Source: Blastococcus aurantiacus
GTDB taxonomy: Bacteria > Actinomycetota > Actinomycetes > Mycobacteriales > Geodermatophilaceae
Assembly: GCF_900102425.1 (NCBI RefSeq)
Contig: NZ_FNBT01000001.1
Coordinates: 656,764 to 720,763 of the forward strand
Reading direction: 5' to 3'
Length of the DNA: 64,000 nt
This document shows, piece after piece, positions 1-8,124 of this stretch. The notes beneath the pieces are model-generated. The model saw only the letters and a program-made list of their open reading frames with translations. It searched no databases and was not told the DNA's origin. A program made the translations under genes and the position numbers. Positions within the stretch are counted from its first letter, which is position 1, and each line of letters starts with the position of its first letter.

Positions 1-690
1 CAGCCGGACCACCGGCCGTTCGCCGGCGGCCAGGGCGGCGAACCAGCGCCCGTCCTGCTCCCAGGTCGCAGTCACCTCGAGCCCGGCGGCGGCGGCCGGT
101 CCGGCAACGGCGTCGGCCCCGACGTGCGCCCACGGGAACCAGCTCCCCCGCTCTGCGCCGCGCTCCAGGCGCACCCGGGCGGAGCGCAGCCCGGTGCCCG
201 GGCGGTCGAGCTCGGCGAGGACGCGCCCGTCCGGGGCCAGGAGGTCGCGGCACCGGGTCAGCAGGGCGACCGGGTCGCCGCCGATGCCGATGTTGCCGTC
301 GGCGAGCAGCACGGTGTCCCAGCCGCCCTCCCCCGGGAGCGGCTGGAAGATCGACCGGCGCACGGCGGCGGCTCCGAGGGCCCGGGTCAGCGCGATGGCG
401 ACCCGGGAGGTGTCGATGCCGACGGCCTCACGGCCCTGGGCGGCGAGCTCGGCGACGAGCCGGCCGGGACCGCAGCCGGCGTCGAGGACGGCGCCCCTGG
501 CGCGGGCGAGCAGATGGCGGTCGGCGTCGTCGGCACGGCCGACCCACTGGCCCAGCGCCCCCGCGAGGGAGTGCCGCGGGCCGCCCTCGTAGCGGGCGAA
601 CCACCGCCACCGCTCCTCCGGACGGCCGGCCGACCGCAACGCGGTGTCGTAGAGGTCGGCCGGCGCCGGATCGGCGATCGCGAGGCTCAT
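1..690 (-). CDS. Class I SAM-dependent methyltransferase (3' part outside window)
   Basis: The reading frame starts at an ATG at 690 and stays open to base 1, giving 230 codons with the C-terminus beyond the window. Residues 68-76 read VLDAGCGPG, the glycine-rich motif I of Rossmann-fold methyltransferases. It is followed by an acidic strand end (EAVGID) and by LLADGNIGIGGDP in the position of motif IV. This establishes SAM binding; the methylated substrate cannot be read from the sequence. No membrane segment is visible, so it is probably cytoplasmic. It is divergent from the lipoprotein gene at 942, with 251 bases between them. I see no clear Shine-Dalgarno or leaderless -10 in front of the ATG. 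Confidence 0.8.
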   Translation of the reverse strand, partial: MSLAIADPAPADLYDTALRSAGRPEERWRWFARYEGGPRHSLAGALGQWVGRADDADRHLLARARGAVLDAGCGPGRLVAELAAQGREAVGIDTSRVAIALTRALGAAAVRRSIFQPLPGEGGWDTVLLADGNIGIGGDPVALLTRCRDLLAPDGRVLAELDRPGTGLRSARVRLERGAERGSWFPWAHVGADAVAGPAAAAGLEVTATWEQDGRWFAALAAGERPVVRL

Positions 691-941
691 CGACCGGCGC
701 CCGGGAACAGGGGGCTGAGGGCGACGACGCATCGGTTTCGGCTCACGGGTGGCGTTCGTGCGGGCGCGCCGGATCGGTTCATGTCGTCCCCTGCTCGCAC
801 CCGCGGCTCCGGTCGTCGTCGGGTGCCCGCTGCCGACCACCCACAACCCGCCGCCGAAAAAAGATTCGGTAGGACGCAATCCAATCGGACGCATGGGGCC
901 GAAGACCTCGTGACATCGACCGATCGACGCAAGGAGTTCCC

Positions 942-1640
942 ATGAACACCTCCTCCCGCCCCGCGAAGCTCCTGGTCGCCGGCATCGCCCTCAGCGCGGC
1001 CCTCGGCCTCAGCGCCTGTGGCAGCGACGACTCGGCGGCCGCAGGCTCGTCGAGCTCCTCCTCCTCGTCCTCGAGCCCGGAGTTCGCCCGCCCGGAGCCG
1101 GTCGCCTCGCTCCCCGCTATCCCCGCTGGTGGCAGCACCGCCGTCGCCCTCGACCAGGGCTTCGTCGACGCCCTCGGCACCCTCGGCCTGACCCCCGGCA
1201 CCATCGGCGAGGCCACGCTGGCCGACGGCTCCGTGAGCTTCCCGATCACCGGCGGCACCGTGACGGTGTTCGACAAGGAGTCCGGCTACAAGCCCTACGT
1301 GCAGGGCACCCTGTTCCACCAGGGCAGCGGCCTGAGCCTGACCGCCGGCGGCACCACGGTCGAGCTGACCAACTTCACCATCGACCCGGGCACCCCGTCG
1401 CGCCTGTTCGGTGACGTCAGCGTGAACGGCCAGCTGGCCGCTCCCAGCGCCCCGCTGTTCGACCTGGACGGCAGCACGCTGAACCCGCCGACCATCGAGG
1501 GTGGCGAGGCAGTCCTGCAGGGCACCGAGGTGCTGCTCAGCGCCGAGGCCGCCGAGCTGCTGAACTCGACGTTCATGACCGATGCCCTCGCGGGCGACTT
1601 CCTGATCGGCACCGCCACCATCACCGTGCCGACCAGCTGA
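942..1640 (+). CDS. Putative secreted lipoprotein, unknown function (possible HtaA-like fold)
   Basis: 232 residues. The N-terminus is a lipoprotein signal peptide: basic NTSSRPAK, a hydrophobic core, then LSAC with Cys26 as the lipidated residue. Residues 29-48 form a Ser/Asp-rich linker, and the remaining 180 residues look like a beta-rich, Gly/Thr-rich extracytoplasmic domain. The stretch SFPITGGTVTVF and the later pattern of short strands loosely resemble HtaA-type domains of actinobacterial haem/surface proteins, but the match is weak and no haem-binding Tyr/His pair can be assigned. AAGGAG lies about 6 bases before the ATG. The gene is monocistronic and ends at the strong hairpin at 1677-1712. 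Lipoprotein nature is well supported; function is unknown. Confidence 0.75.
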   Translation: MNTSSRPAKLLVAGIALSAALGLSACGSDDSAAAGSSSSSSSSSSPEFARPEPVASLPAIPAGGSTAVALDQGFVDALGTLGLTPGTIGEATLADGSVSFPITGGTVTVFDKESGYKPYVQGTLFHQGSGLSLTAGGTTVELTNFTIDPGTPSRLFGDVSVNGQLAAPSAPLFDLDGSTLNPPTIEGGEAVLQGTEVLLSAEAAELLNSTFMTDALAGDFLIGTATITVPTS

Positions 1641-1676
1641 TCGCGTAGTACCGGCGGCCCCGCGGCCGCGCACGCA

Positions 1677-1712
1677 CAGGAGGGGTGGAGCCACACGGCT
1701 CCACCCCTCCTG
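1677..1712. terminator. Bidirectional terminator hairpin
   Basis: A perfect 16-bp inverted repeat (CAGGAGGGGTGGAGCC and its complement) with a 4-base loop lies between the convergent lipoprotein and M20 peptidase genes. There is no long T-tract, as is usual in high-GC actinobacteria. Its position suggests it serves both strands. Confidence 0.8.
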
Positions 1713-1730
1713 CGTCGTGCGAGGGGCGGT

Positions 1731-2984
1731 TCAGCCCCGGCCCTCGACGGGCAGCCAGGTGCGCGCAGCCGAGACGAGGGCCGCGACGCCCGTGGTCAGG
1801 GTGGGCTCGATGACGGGCGCGAACTGCGGGGAGTGGTTCGAGGGCAGCTCGCGCACCACCCGGGCGAGTCCGTCCCGGTCGGTCACGCCCGCGAACGCAG
1901 CCGGGTCCGCACCGCCGAGCAGCCAGTAGACCAGCGGCACCCCGGCGGCGGTGGCCAGCATGCCGACGTCCTCGCTGCCGGTGACCTGCCCCGGGTCGAC
2001 CGTGAGCCCCGGACCGAGGTCGCGGTCGAAGCCGGCCTGCGTGCGGGCGCTGGCGTCCGGGTCGTTGACCAGGACCGGGAAGGACTCCTTGAGGTTCACC
2101 TCGGGCTCCTCCGGCGCGCCGGAGGCGGCCGCCTCGGCACGCACGATCCGGTCGATGGAGGTCATCAGCCGCTCGCGGACCTCGGCGTCGTAGGAGCGCA
2201 GGCTGACCCGCATCTCGGCGCGCTCCGGGATGACGTTGCCGGCGTTGCCCGCGTGCAGCGCCCCGACGGTGACGACGGCGGACTCGCCACCGGCCACCTC
2301 GCGGGAGACCACGGTCTGCAACCGCATGACCGTGGCTGCGGCCATCACGACGGGGTCGACGGTCGTCTCGGGCCGGGAGCCGTGGCCACCGCGCCCGTGC
2401 AGCACGATGTGCAGCATGTCGGCGCCCGCGAAGGCCGGGCCCTTCCGCAGGCCCAGGAGCCCGGCGGGCAGCGGCCCGACGTGCTGGCCGAGCACCACGT
2501 CCGGGCGGCCGAAGCGGTCGAAGATGCCGTCGTCGATCATCGACTGGGCGCCGCCGCCGACCTCCTCGGCGGGCTGGAAGACCAGCTGCACGGTCCCGCT
2601 CCAGGTGTCCCGCTCGGCGGCCAGCGTGGCGGCCGCACCGAGCAGGCAGGTGACGTGGACGTCGTGCCCGCAGGCGTGCATGACCGGGGTCTCGACGCCG
2701 TCGGCGCCGGTGCCCGTGGCCGTGCTGCTGTAGGGCAGGCCGGTCTCCTCGAGCACCGGCAGGGCGTCCATGTCGGCGCGCAGCAGGGCGGTCGGGCCGG
2801 GTCCGTTGCGCAGGATGCCGACGACGCCGGTGCCCCCGACCCCGGTGGCCGTCTCGTAGCCGAGCGCCTCGAGCCGCTCCGCGACGATGCCCGCGGTGCG
2901 GTGCTCGGCGAAGGCGAGTTCCGGGTGCTGGTGCAGGTCCCGGTAGATGTTCTCGAGATCGGCGAGAACGTCGGCAGGGCTCAC
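1731..2984 (-). CDS. M20-family amidohydrolase / metallopeptidase
   Basis: 417 residues from a GTG at 2984, which has GGAG 8 bases upstream. An in-frame GTG at 3050 lacks a ribosome site, and 417 residues fits the usual 390-420 of the family. Metal-site motifs are present in order: LLRADMDALP (residues 68-76), MHACGHDVH with Cys105 and His107, FQPAEE (about 136-141), and a C-terminal SNHSPQF histidine. The MHACGHD form with a metal-binding Cys is typical of the amidohydrolase branch (N-acyl amino acid or amidobenzoyl-glutamate hydrolases) rather than of aminopeptidases. The enzyme is cytoplasmic, with no signal peptide. The natural substrate is not determinable. It lies 89 bases downstream of the M50 peptidase gene on the same strand, so co-transcription is possible. 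Confidence 0.85.
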   Translation of the reverse strand: MSPADVLADLENIYRDLHQHPELAFAEHRTAGIVAERLEALGYETATGVGGTGVVGILRNGPGPTALLRADMDALPVLEETGLPYSSTATGTGADGVETPVMHACGHDVHVTCLLGAAATLAAERDTWSGTVQLVFQPAEEVGGGAQSMIDDGIFDRFGRPDVVLGQHVGPLPAGLLGLRKGPAFAGADMLHIVLHGRGGHGSRPETTVDPVVMAAATVMRLQTVVSREVAGGESAVVTVGALHAGNAGNVIPERAEMRVSLRSYDAEVRERLMTSIDRIVRAEAAASGAPEEPEVNLKESFPVLVNDPDASARTQAGFDRDLGPGLTVDPGQVTGSEDVGMLATAAGVPLVYWLLGGADPAAFAGVTDRDGLARVVRELPSNHSPQFAPVIEPTLTTGVAALVSAARTWLPVEGRG

Positions 2985-3073
2985 GGCGGCGGCTCCAAGC
3001 GTGGTCGGCGGGCGGGAGGCGACCGTATCCCGCGCTGTTGCGCGCGTCACCGCACCCGGCCGCGGGCGTCCGG

Positions 3074-5503
3074 TCAGCCGGCCGGGCTCGCCGTCGCCGA
3101 CGAGGTGGCCGCGCCAGAACCGGACGTGGGCTCCTCCGACGCGGGTGCCTCGGACGTCGGCTCGGCCGTCGTCGTCGGTGCGGACCCGGTCGTGCCCGCG
3201 GCAGGGTCGTTCGTCGCCGGGGACCCGGTCGGGCCGGCCGAGGTCGTCGGCTCCGCGACACCGCTGCCGTCCGACGGCTCGGCGGGGTCCTCGCCGTCGG
3301 GCCCGGTGCCGTCCGTCCCGGGATCGGTCACGCTGTCCCCTGTGGTGGCGCCGTCCTCCGTGGGGTCCGGCTCGTCCGCCCCGTCCCGCTGGACGACGTC
3401 GAGGATGCGAACCTCGAAGTCGGTCAGCCGGTCGCGGAGTTGGGAGAGCGGCAGCCCCTCGAGATCCTCGCCGAAGGACTGCAGCTCCGCCCAGATCTCC
3501 GCGAGCTCGTCGGTGCCGGACCGGCTCAGCTCCCCGGGCAGGGTGACGACGAGCTGGGTGGCGAGCGCCTGGGTCACGCACTCCACGCAGGCGTAATTGA
3601 CCGCGACCGCGACATTCTCCGGCACGACGACGTCGACCGATCCGACGAGCAGGACGATCTGGAAGGCCACCGCGACCGTCCGGCAGTCCCGGCAGCTGGC
3701 CAGCGCGTAGGCCTCGTTGCGGTTGACCGCGGTGTCGTCCTCGACCCAGACGAGCGCGAACGAGACGTCGTAGGCCACCGACCCGTCCGTGGTGTTGACC
3801 GCCAGGGCCTGGTTGTCGCCCTCGCCCGGAGGCAGGGGCGCGTCGAAGGGGAAGACCCAGGTGGGGGGGTCCGCCGTTCCGGCGCCCTCCTCCCCCGCGG
3901 TCGACGCTCCGTCCTCCCCGTCGGTCGCGGCCCCGGTCTGCTGCGACGTGGGGGTGAGCACCAGCGCCAGGGACGGCTCGTCCGCCGTCGGGAGAGGCCC
4001 GGACTCCGCCGGCCAGACCGTGAGGGTCGAGCCCAGGGAGCCGCGCTCCGGGCTCGTGCCGGCGCTCGCCGGCACCACGTCCAGGAGCGTCCCGTCCTCC
4101 CACGCGCGCACCGGCCGGTACCGGTCACCGTCGGGCCACCAAGCCCAGCCGAGGCCGGCCACGAGCAGCGCGACGAGCACGACGGCGACACCTCGCCGGA
4201 CCGGCCGGTCCTCCGTGCGCCGCCACACCGCGGCGGCGGTCCGGCGGACCAGGCTGGCCAGCACGTAGCCGATGCCGAGCAGCGGGATGACCACGGCGAC
4301 GATCGCCAGCAGCCGGACCAGCACCCCGAGGATGTCGCCGTCGCCGAACGCGGCCCCGAGCAGCTGCCCGTGCTCGGTCAGCGACGCCCAGGCCGTGGCC
4401 AGCAGCCGCGGCAGCGTCCAGACGATCAGCAGCAGCGAGACCACCATCAGCGGCACCACGACGAGGACCCACGCGACGACGACGACGCGGGCCCACGTCT
4501 TCAGCGCGGTCGCCTCGGGTCGCGACCGCCCGGGCACGAGACCGGACAGGACCGGCCCGATGCGCTGGTAGAGGTCCGGGACACCGGTGAGGTCGGCGAG
4601 GACGTGGTAGCCGTCGAACCGAAGCAGCGGCGCGAGCTGCCGCACCATCTGCAGCACCTGGGTGGCCACGAGCAGCAGGACGGCGTCCCACCCGGTCAGC
4701 CACCACACCAGGAAGGAGGCCAGCACGACCAGCGCGTTGAAGTAGAGCCCGCCCAGGTCGGTCCGCACCCGGCCCGCCCGGCCGAGCCGGTAGCTGTCGG
4801 TGACGTCGGTGTAGAAAGCCGGCCAGAACAGGTAGATCCCGAAGCCCATGGCGCCCGGGGTCGAGCCGCCGTAGCGGGCGCCGGCCGCGTGCCCGAACTC
4901 GTGGAAGCCCGCCGACAGCACGGTCACGCCGACGACGGCGAGGAAGAGCGCGGGATTGCCGAACGCCTGGGCGGTGGCCGCGGCCAGCCCCTGGCTGAAC
5001 AGCACCCAGCCGGCGACGGCGACGAAGGCGAGCACGACCGGCACGACCACCAGTGGGTGGAAGAGCGCGGCGAACGGCGTCGTGAGCCGGCGGGTGACCT
5101 CCGGATCGGTGACCACCCGCCGGAAGCGCAGCGCGAGCAACGGGTCCGAGCGGCGGAGCTCCGGCTCGGTGCCGTCGGCTCGGCGCAGCAGGCCGAGCGG
5201 GCGCAGCGAGGAGTCGACCAGCTGCTGCACGTCGTCGGGGGCCACGAGCCGGCCGGACGAGTCGCTGACCGCCTCGGCGATCTCGGGCACCGTCCGCCGC
5301 CCGTCGACGGCGACGAGCACCTGGTGCAGCAGGGGCGTCAGCTGCACGACCTGGCCGTCCTGGCGACGGGCCAGTGCCGGGGGTCGACGGTAGCCCGAGC
5401 CCTGCACCTCGCCGAGGAGCTGAACGCCGTCGGCCCGGGCCGGCACCTCGATGCCGGCCCCGACCGACGGCTGACCGCCCGGCGCGGCCGCCTGCGTGCT
5501 CAC
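3074..5503 (-). CDS. Membrane M50-type zinc metallopeptidase with N-terminal PqqD/RRE-like domain
   Basis: 809 residues from a GTG at 5503, 10 bases after the stop of the repeat-protein gene. Residues about 30-108 read like a PqqD/RiPP-recognition element: a short strand (QVVQLTPLLHQVL), the signature VDGRRTVPEIAEAV, and a helix ending in a GLL motif. HEFGH at 201-205 is the zinc site, and FDGYHVLADL (about 296-305) supplies the third ligand, as in M50 intramembrane proteases. Several membrane spans (about 145-170, 183-207, 252-290, then more) surround it. The second half is extracytoplasmic, with two CxxC pairs (CRDC and CVEC) some 35 residues apart and a Pro/Thr/Asp/Ser-rich C-terminal tail of roughly 90 residues. 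The assignment as a peptidase is firm. The RRE-like assignment is from pattern reading. The likely partner or substrate is the upstream repetitive protein. Confidence 0.8.
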   Translation of the reverse strand: MSTQAAAPGGQPSVGAGIEVPARADGVQLLGEVQGSGYRRPPALARRQDGQVVQLTPLLHQVLVAVDGRRTVPEIAEAVSDSSGRLVAPDDVQQLVDSSLRPLGLLRRADGTEPELRRSDPLLALRFRRVVTDPEVTRRLTTPFAALFHPLVVVPVVLAFVAVAGWVLFSQGLAAATAQAFGNPALFLAVVGVTVLSAGFHEFGHAAGARYGGSTPGAMGFGIYLFWPAFYTDVTDSYRLGRAGRVRTDLGGLYFNALVVLASFLVWWLTGWDAVLLLVATQVLQMVRQLAPLLRFDGYHVLADLTGVPDLYQRIGPVLSGLVPGRSRPEATALKTWARVVVVAWVLVVVPLMVVSLLLIVWTLPRLLATAWASLTEHGQLLGAAFGDGDILGVLVRLLAIVAVVIPLLGIGYVLASLVRRTAAAVWRRTEDRPVRRGVAVVLVALLVAGLGWAWWPDGDRYRPVRAWEDGTLLDVVPASAGTSPERGSLGSTLTVWPAESGPLPTADEPSLALVLTPTSQQTGAATDGEDGASTAGEEGAGTADPPTWVFPFDAPLPPGEGDNQALAVNTTDGSVAYDVSFALVWVEDDTAVNRNEAYALASCRDCRTVAVAFQIVLLVGSVDVVVPENVAVAVNYACVECVTQALATQLVVTLPGELSRSGTDELAEIWAELQSFGEDLEGLPLSQLRDRLTDFEVRILDVVQRDGADEPDPTEDGATTGDSVTDPGTDGTGPDGEDPAEPSDGSGVAEPTTSAGPTGSPATNDPAAGTTGSAPTTTAEPTSEAPASEEPTSGSGAATSSATASPAG

Positions 5504-5513
5504 GCGGCGCCGG

Positions 5514-6179
5514 TCACTGGGTGACGGTGGACTGCTGGTCGGCGGTCGCCTCCGCGTTCGCGTCGATGTCCTGCGTGATGATCGCGTCCTGCTGCGCGAC
5601 GGCCGTGGCCGCGGAGTCGACCGAACCGACGTTGGCCGCCACCGCGGCGTCGATCGGTGCGGCGACGTTGGCGTTCGCCGCGACGGCCCCGGCGATCGGC
5701 GACGCCAGGTCGAGGTCGGCGGCCAGGTCGACGTCGACGTTGAGCAGGTTGCCGTCCAGCATGCCCCCGGTCGTGGTCGGCACAGCGCCGACGTCGGTGC
5801 CACCGGTGGTCGCGTCGGGAGCGGGTGCCGGCTCCGACGTCCCCACCGTGTCGTCGGACTGGTCGATGGTGCTGTCCTGCGGGGCGTTCGCCACCGCCTC
5901 GCCGGTGATGCCCTGGTCGATGAGCACGCCCTGGTCGGACAGCGCCTGAGCGGTCGACCCGGTCGACAGCACGTTGGCGCCGACGGCGGCGTCGATGGGT
6001 GCCGCCACGTTGGCGTTCGCAGCCACCGCGAGGTCGATCGGGGCCGCGGCGTCGAGAGCGATGTCGAGATCGGCGTTGAGGTCGAGGAGGGAGATGACCT
6101 CCTTGTCGGGCAGCGCCGCTCCCGTCTCGGCGGCGAGCTCCTCCGGCGAGAGCGGTCGGCGTGCGTCGTCCTGGCTCAC
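5514..6179 (-). CDS. Repetitive Ala/Asn/Asp-rich protein with leader-like N-terminus (candidate substrate of the adjacent M50 peptidase)
   Basis: 221 residues from a GTG at 6179 with AAGGAGGAG directly upstream, the strongest ribosome site in this part of the window. Residues 1-32 look like a leader (RPLSPEELAAETGAALPDKE, then VISLL). Two long repeats follow, at about 31-107 and 145-221. Each contains a pair of PI-x-x-AV-x-AN units around an identical AVAANANVAAPIDAAV core, and each closes on a Q-D/Q-ST-I/V-x-Q motif. A Thr/Pro/Gly linker (108-139) joins them. The protein has no cysteine, no signal peptide or membrane span, only one lysine, and is strongly acidic. I do not recognise a characterised family; relatives may carry a generic peptidoglycan-binding label without support. 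It overlaps nothing and is followed within 10 bases by the M50 gene, so the two form one transcription unit. Confidence 0.75.
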   Translation of the reverse strand: MSQDDARRPLSPEELAAETGAALPDKEVISLLDLNADLDIALDAAAPIDLAVAANANVAAPIDAAVGANVLSTGSTAQALSDQGVLIDQGITGEAVANAPQDSTIDQSDDTVGTSEPAPAPDATTGGTDVGAVPTTTGGMLDGNLLNVDVDLAADLDLASPIAGAVAANANVAAPIDAAVAANVGSVDSAATAVAQQDAIITQDIDANAEATADQQSTVTQ

Positions 6180-6298
6180 AGCTCCTCCTTCGTGGGACCG
6201 GCCCGCTGGCTTCCCGGTCGGACCTGGGACAAACGCGCAGGCAGGGATCCCGGGCGAGCTGTCACTCCCCCGAGTTACCGGTGGCCTAGCGTCCGGTC

Positions 6299-8068
6299 AT
6301 GACCGATCGCTCCCCGATCCGCATCGGGAACTTCTCCGGCTACCTCGGTGACCGCTTCAGCGCCATCGAGGAGGCGCTGGCCGGGGACCCGGTCGACGTC
6401 CTCATGGGCGACTACCTGGCCGAGGTGACGCTCGCCGGGATGGCGACCGCGCACCGGCAGAACCCGGAGCGGGGCGGGTACGCGCCCTCCTTCCTCCGCC
6501 AGCTGGCGCCGCACCTGCCGGTGATCGCCGAGCGCGGGATCAAGGTGGTCACCAACGCCGGTGGGTTCGACCCTGCCGGGATGGCCGCCGCGGTGCGCGG
6601 CCTGGTCGGCGACGCGGGCGTCGCGCTGCGGGTGGCGCACGTGGAGGGCGACAACCTGCTGGGCCGGCTGGACGAGTTCCACGCCGACGGCTTCGCCCTG
6701 GAGAACCTGGACACCTCCGCCCCGCTCAAGGACTGGGGCGTGGAACCCATCGCGGCGAACGCCTACCTCGGCGGCTTCGGCATCGCCGAGGCGCTGCGGG
6801 CCGGCGCCGACATCGTCATCACCGGCAGGGTCACCGACGCCTCGCTCACCGTCGGGCCCGCCGCCTGGTGGCACGGGTGGACGCCGGACGACTGGGACGC
6901 CCTCGCCGGCGCGGTGACCGCCGGGCACATCATCGAGTGCGGCGCGCACGCCACCGGCGGCAACTTCTCCGGCTTCCTGACCGTGCCCGGCATGGCCCGG
7001 CCCGGCTTTCCGATCGCCGAGATCGCCGCCGACGGCAGCAGCGTGATCACCAAGCACGCGCGGGACGGCGGGATGGTCACCGTCGACACGGTCACCGCCC
7101 AGCTGGTGTACGAGATCCAGGGGCCGCGCTACCTCAACCCGGACGCCACGGTGCACCTGGAGACGGTGCACCTGACGCAGGTCGGCCAGGACCGGGTGGC
7201 CATCGGCCCGGTGACCGGGTCTCCCCCGCCGGTCACCGCGAAGGTCGCCGTCTTCGCGCCGATCGGCTTCGAGATCTCCACGATGCTGTTCTGCACGTCG
7301 CCGCACGTGCCGGAGAAGGTGGCCCTGCTGCGCGAGCAGCTCGGGTTGCTGCTGGACGGCGTCGTCGACGAGCTGGACGTGACCGCGCTCGGCACCGCTG
7401 CCCCGGACCCGGCCACCCAGTGGGAGGCGACCGTGCCGATCCGCGTCATCGCCACCGCGCGGGACCGCGAGCGGCTGCGCGGCTTCCACGCGGCCGTGGG
7501 CAGCCTGTACCTGCAGGGCTTCCCGGGCTTCCACCACGACGGGCACGCGCAGGCCGCCCGGGAGCCGTGGCCACGCATCGACTACTGGCCGGCGCTGGTC
7601 CCCGCCGAGGTGCTGGTGCACCGGGCGGTGCTGGAGGACGGCACGGTCCTGGACGCGCCGACGCCGTCCCGGACGGCGACCGACGACGAGATCGCCCAGC
7701 CGCGGCACCCCGAGCCCGCCGCCTGCGCTGCACCGTCGGGCGGTCGGCAGGTCCCGCTCGGGGACCTGGCGCACGCGCGGGCCGGCGACAAGGGCGGCAA
7801 CTCCAACGTCGGGATCTGGGTGAGCGACCCGGCGCACTGGGAGTGGCTGCGGACGACGCTGTCGAGCGACGGACTCCGGGCGCTCCTGCCGGAGGTCGCG
7901 GACCTCGGGGTGGTGCGGCACGAGTTCCCGCACCTGCGGGCGGTGCACTTCGTGCTGCAGGGACTGCTCGGTACCGGCGGCTCGTCCAACCTGCGGGTGG
8001 ACCAGATCGGGAAGTCGGTCGGCGAGTACCTGCGCTCCAAGACCGTCACGGCGCCCTCCGACCTCTGA
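6299..8068 (+). CDS. AtuA-family protein (DUF1446) with fused C-terminal AtuA-like domain
   Basis: 589 residues. The first 460 or so match the acyclic-terpene-utilisation AtuA/DUF1446 family: IGNFSGYLGDR at the start, VLMGDYLAEVTLA, TNAGGFDP, ITGRVTDASLTVGP, and GGNFSGF. From about residue 480 a second domain (VPLGDLAHARAGDKGGNSNVG through SSNLRVDQIGKSV) matches the small AtuA-associated domain that is a separate protein in some bacteria. In Pseudomonas, AtuA belongs to citronellol/acyclic terpene degradation; the biochemical step is not clear, and here no other atu genes are present, so that role should not be assumed. TAGCGT lies 6 bases before the ATG, with no Shine-Dalgarno, so the mRNA is probably leaderless. 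Confidence 0.85.
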   Translation: MTDRSPIRIGNFSGYLGDRFSAIEEALAGDPVDVLMGDYLAEVTLAGMATAHRQNPERGGYAPSFLRQLAPHLPVIAERGIKVVTNAGGFDPAGMAAAVRGLVGDAGVALRVAHVEGDNLLGRLDEFHADGFALENLDTSAPLKDWGVEPIAANAYLGGFGIAEALRAGADIVITGRVTDASLTVGPAAWWHGWTPDDWDALAGAVTAGHIIECGAHATGGNFSGFLTVPGMARPGFPIAEIAADGSSVITKHARDGGMVTVDTVTAQLVYEIQGPRYLNPDATVHLETVHLTQVGQDRVAIGPVTGSPPPVTAKVAVFAPIGFEISTMLFCTSPHVPEKVALLREQLGLLLDGVVDELDVTALGTAAPDPATQWEATVPIRVIATARDRERLRGFHAAVGSLYLQGFPGFHHDGHAQAAREPWPRIDYWPALVPAEVLVHRAVLEDGTVLDAPTPSRTATDDEIAQPRHPEPAACAAPSGGRQVPLGDLAHARAGDKGGNSNVGIWVSDPAHWEWLRTTLSSDGLRALLPEVADLGVVRHEFPHLRAVHFVLQGLLGTGGSSNLRVDQIGKSVGEYLRSKTVTAPSDL

Positions 8069-8124
8069 CCGGGCCCCCGTACGGTCCAGGTGACCCAGAC
8101 CACCCGACGCCCAGGAGCGCATGC

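Noticed and set aside
849..870. CCGAA-TTCGG mini-hairpin before the lipoprotein gene
   Set aside because: Only 5 bp of stem with an A-rich loop; too weak to call a terminator or regulatory RNA.
3074..6179. Daptide- or lanthipeptide-type RiPP cluster
   Set aside because: There is no modification enzyme, no short Cys- or Thr-rich core peptide and no ABC exporter next to the M50 gene, so a known RiPP class cannot be claimed.
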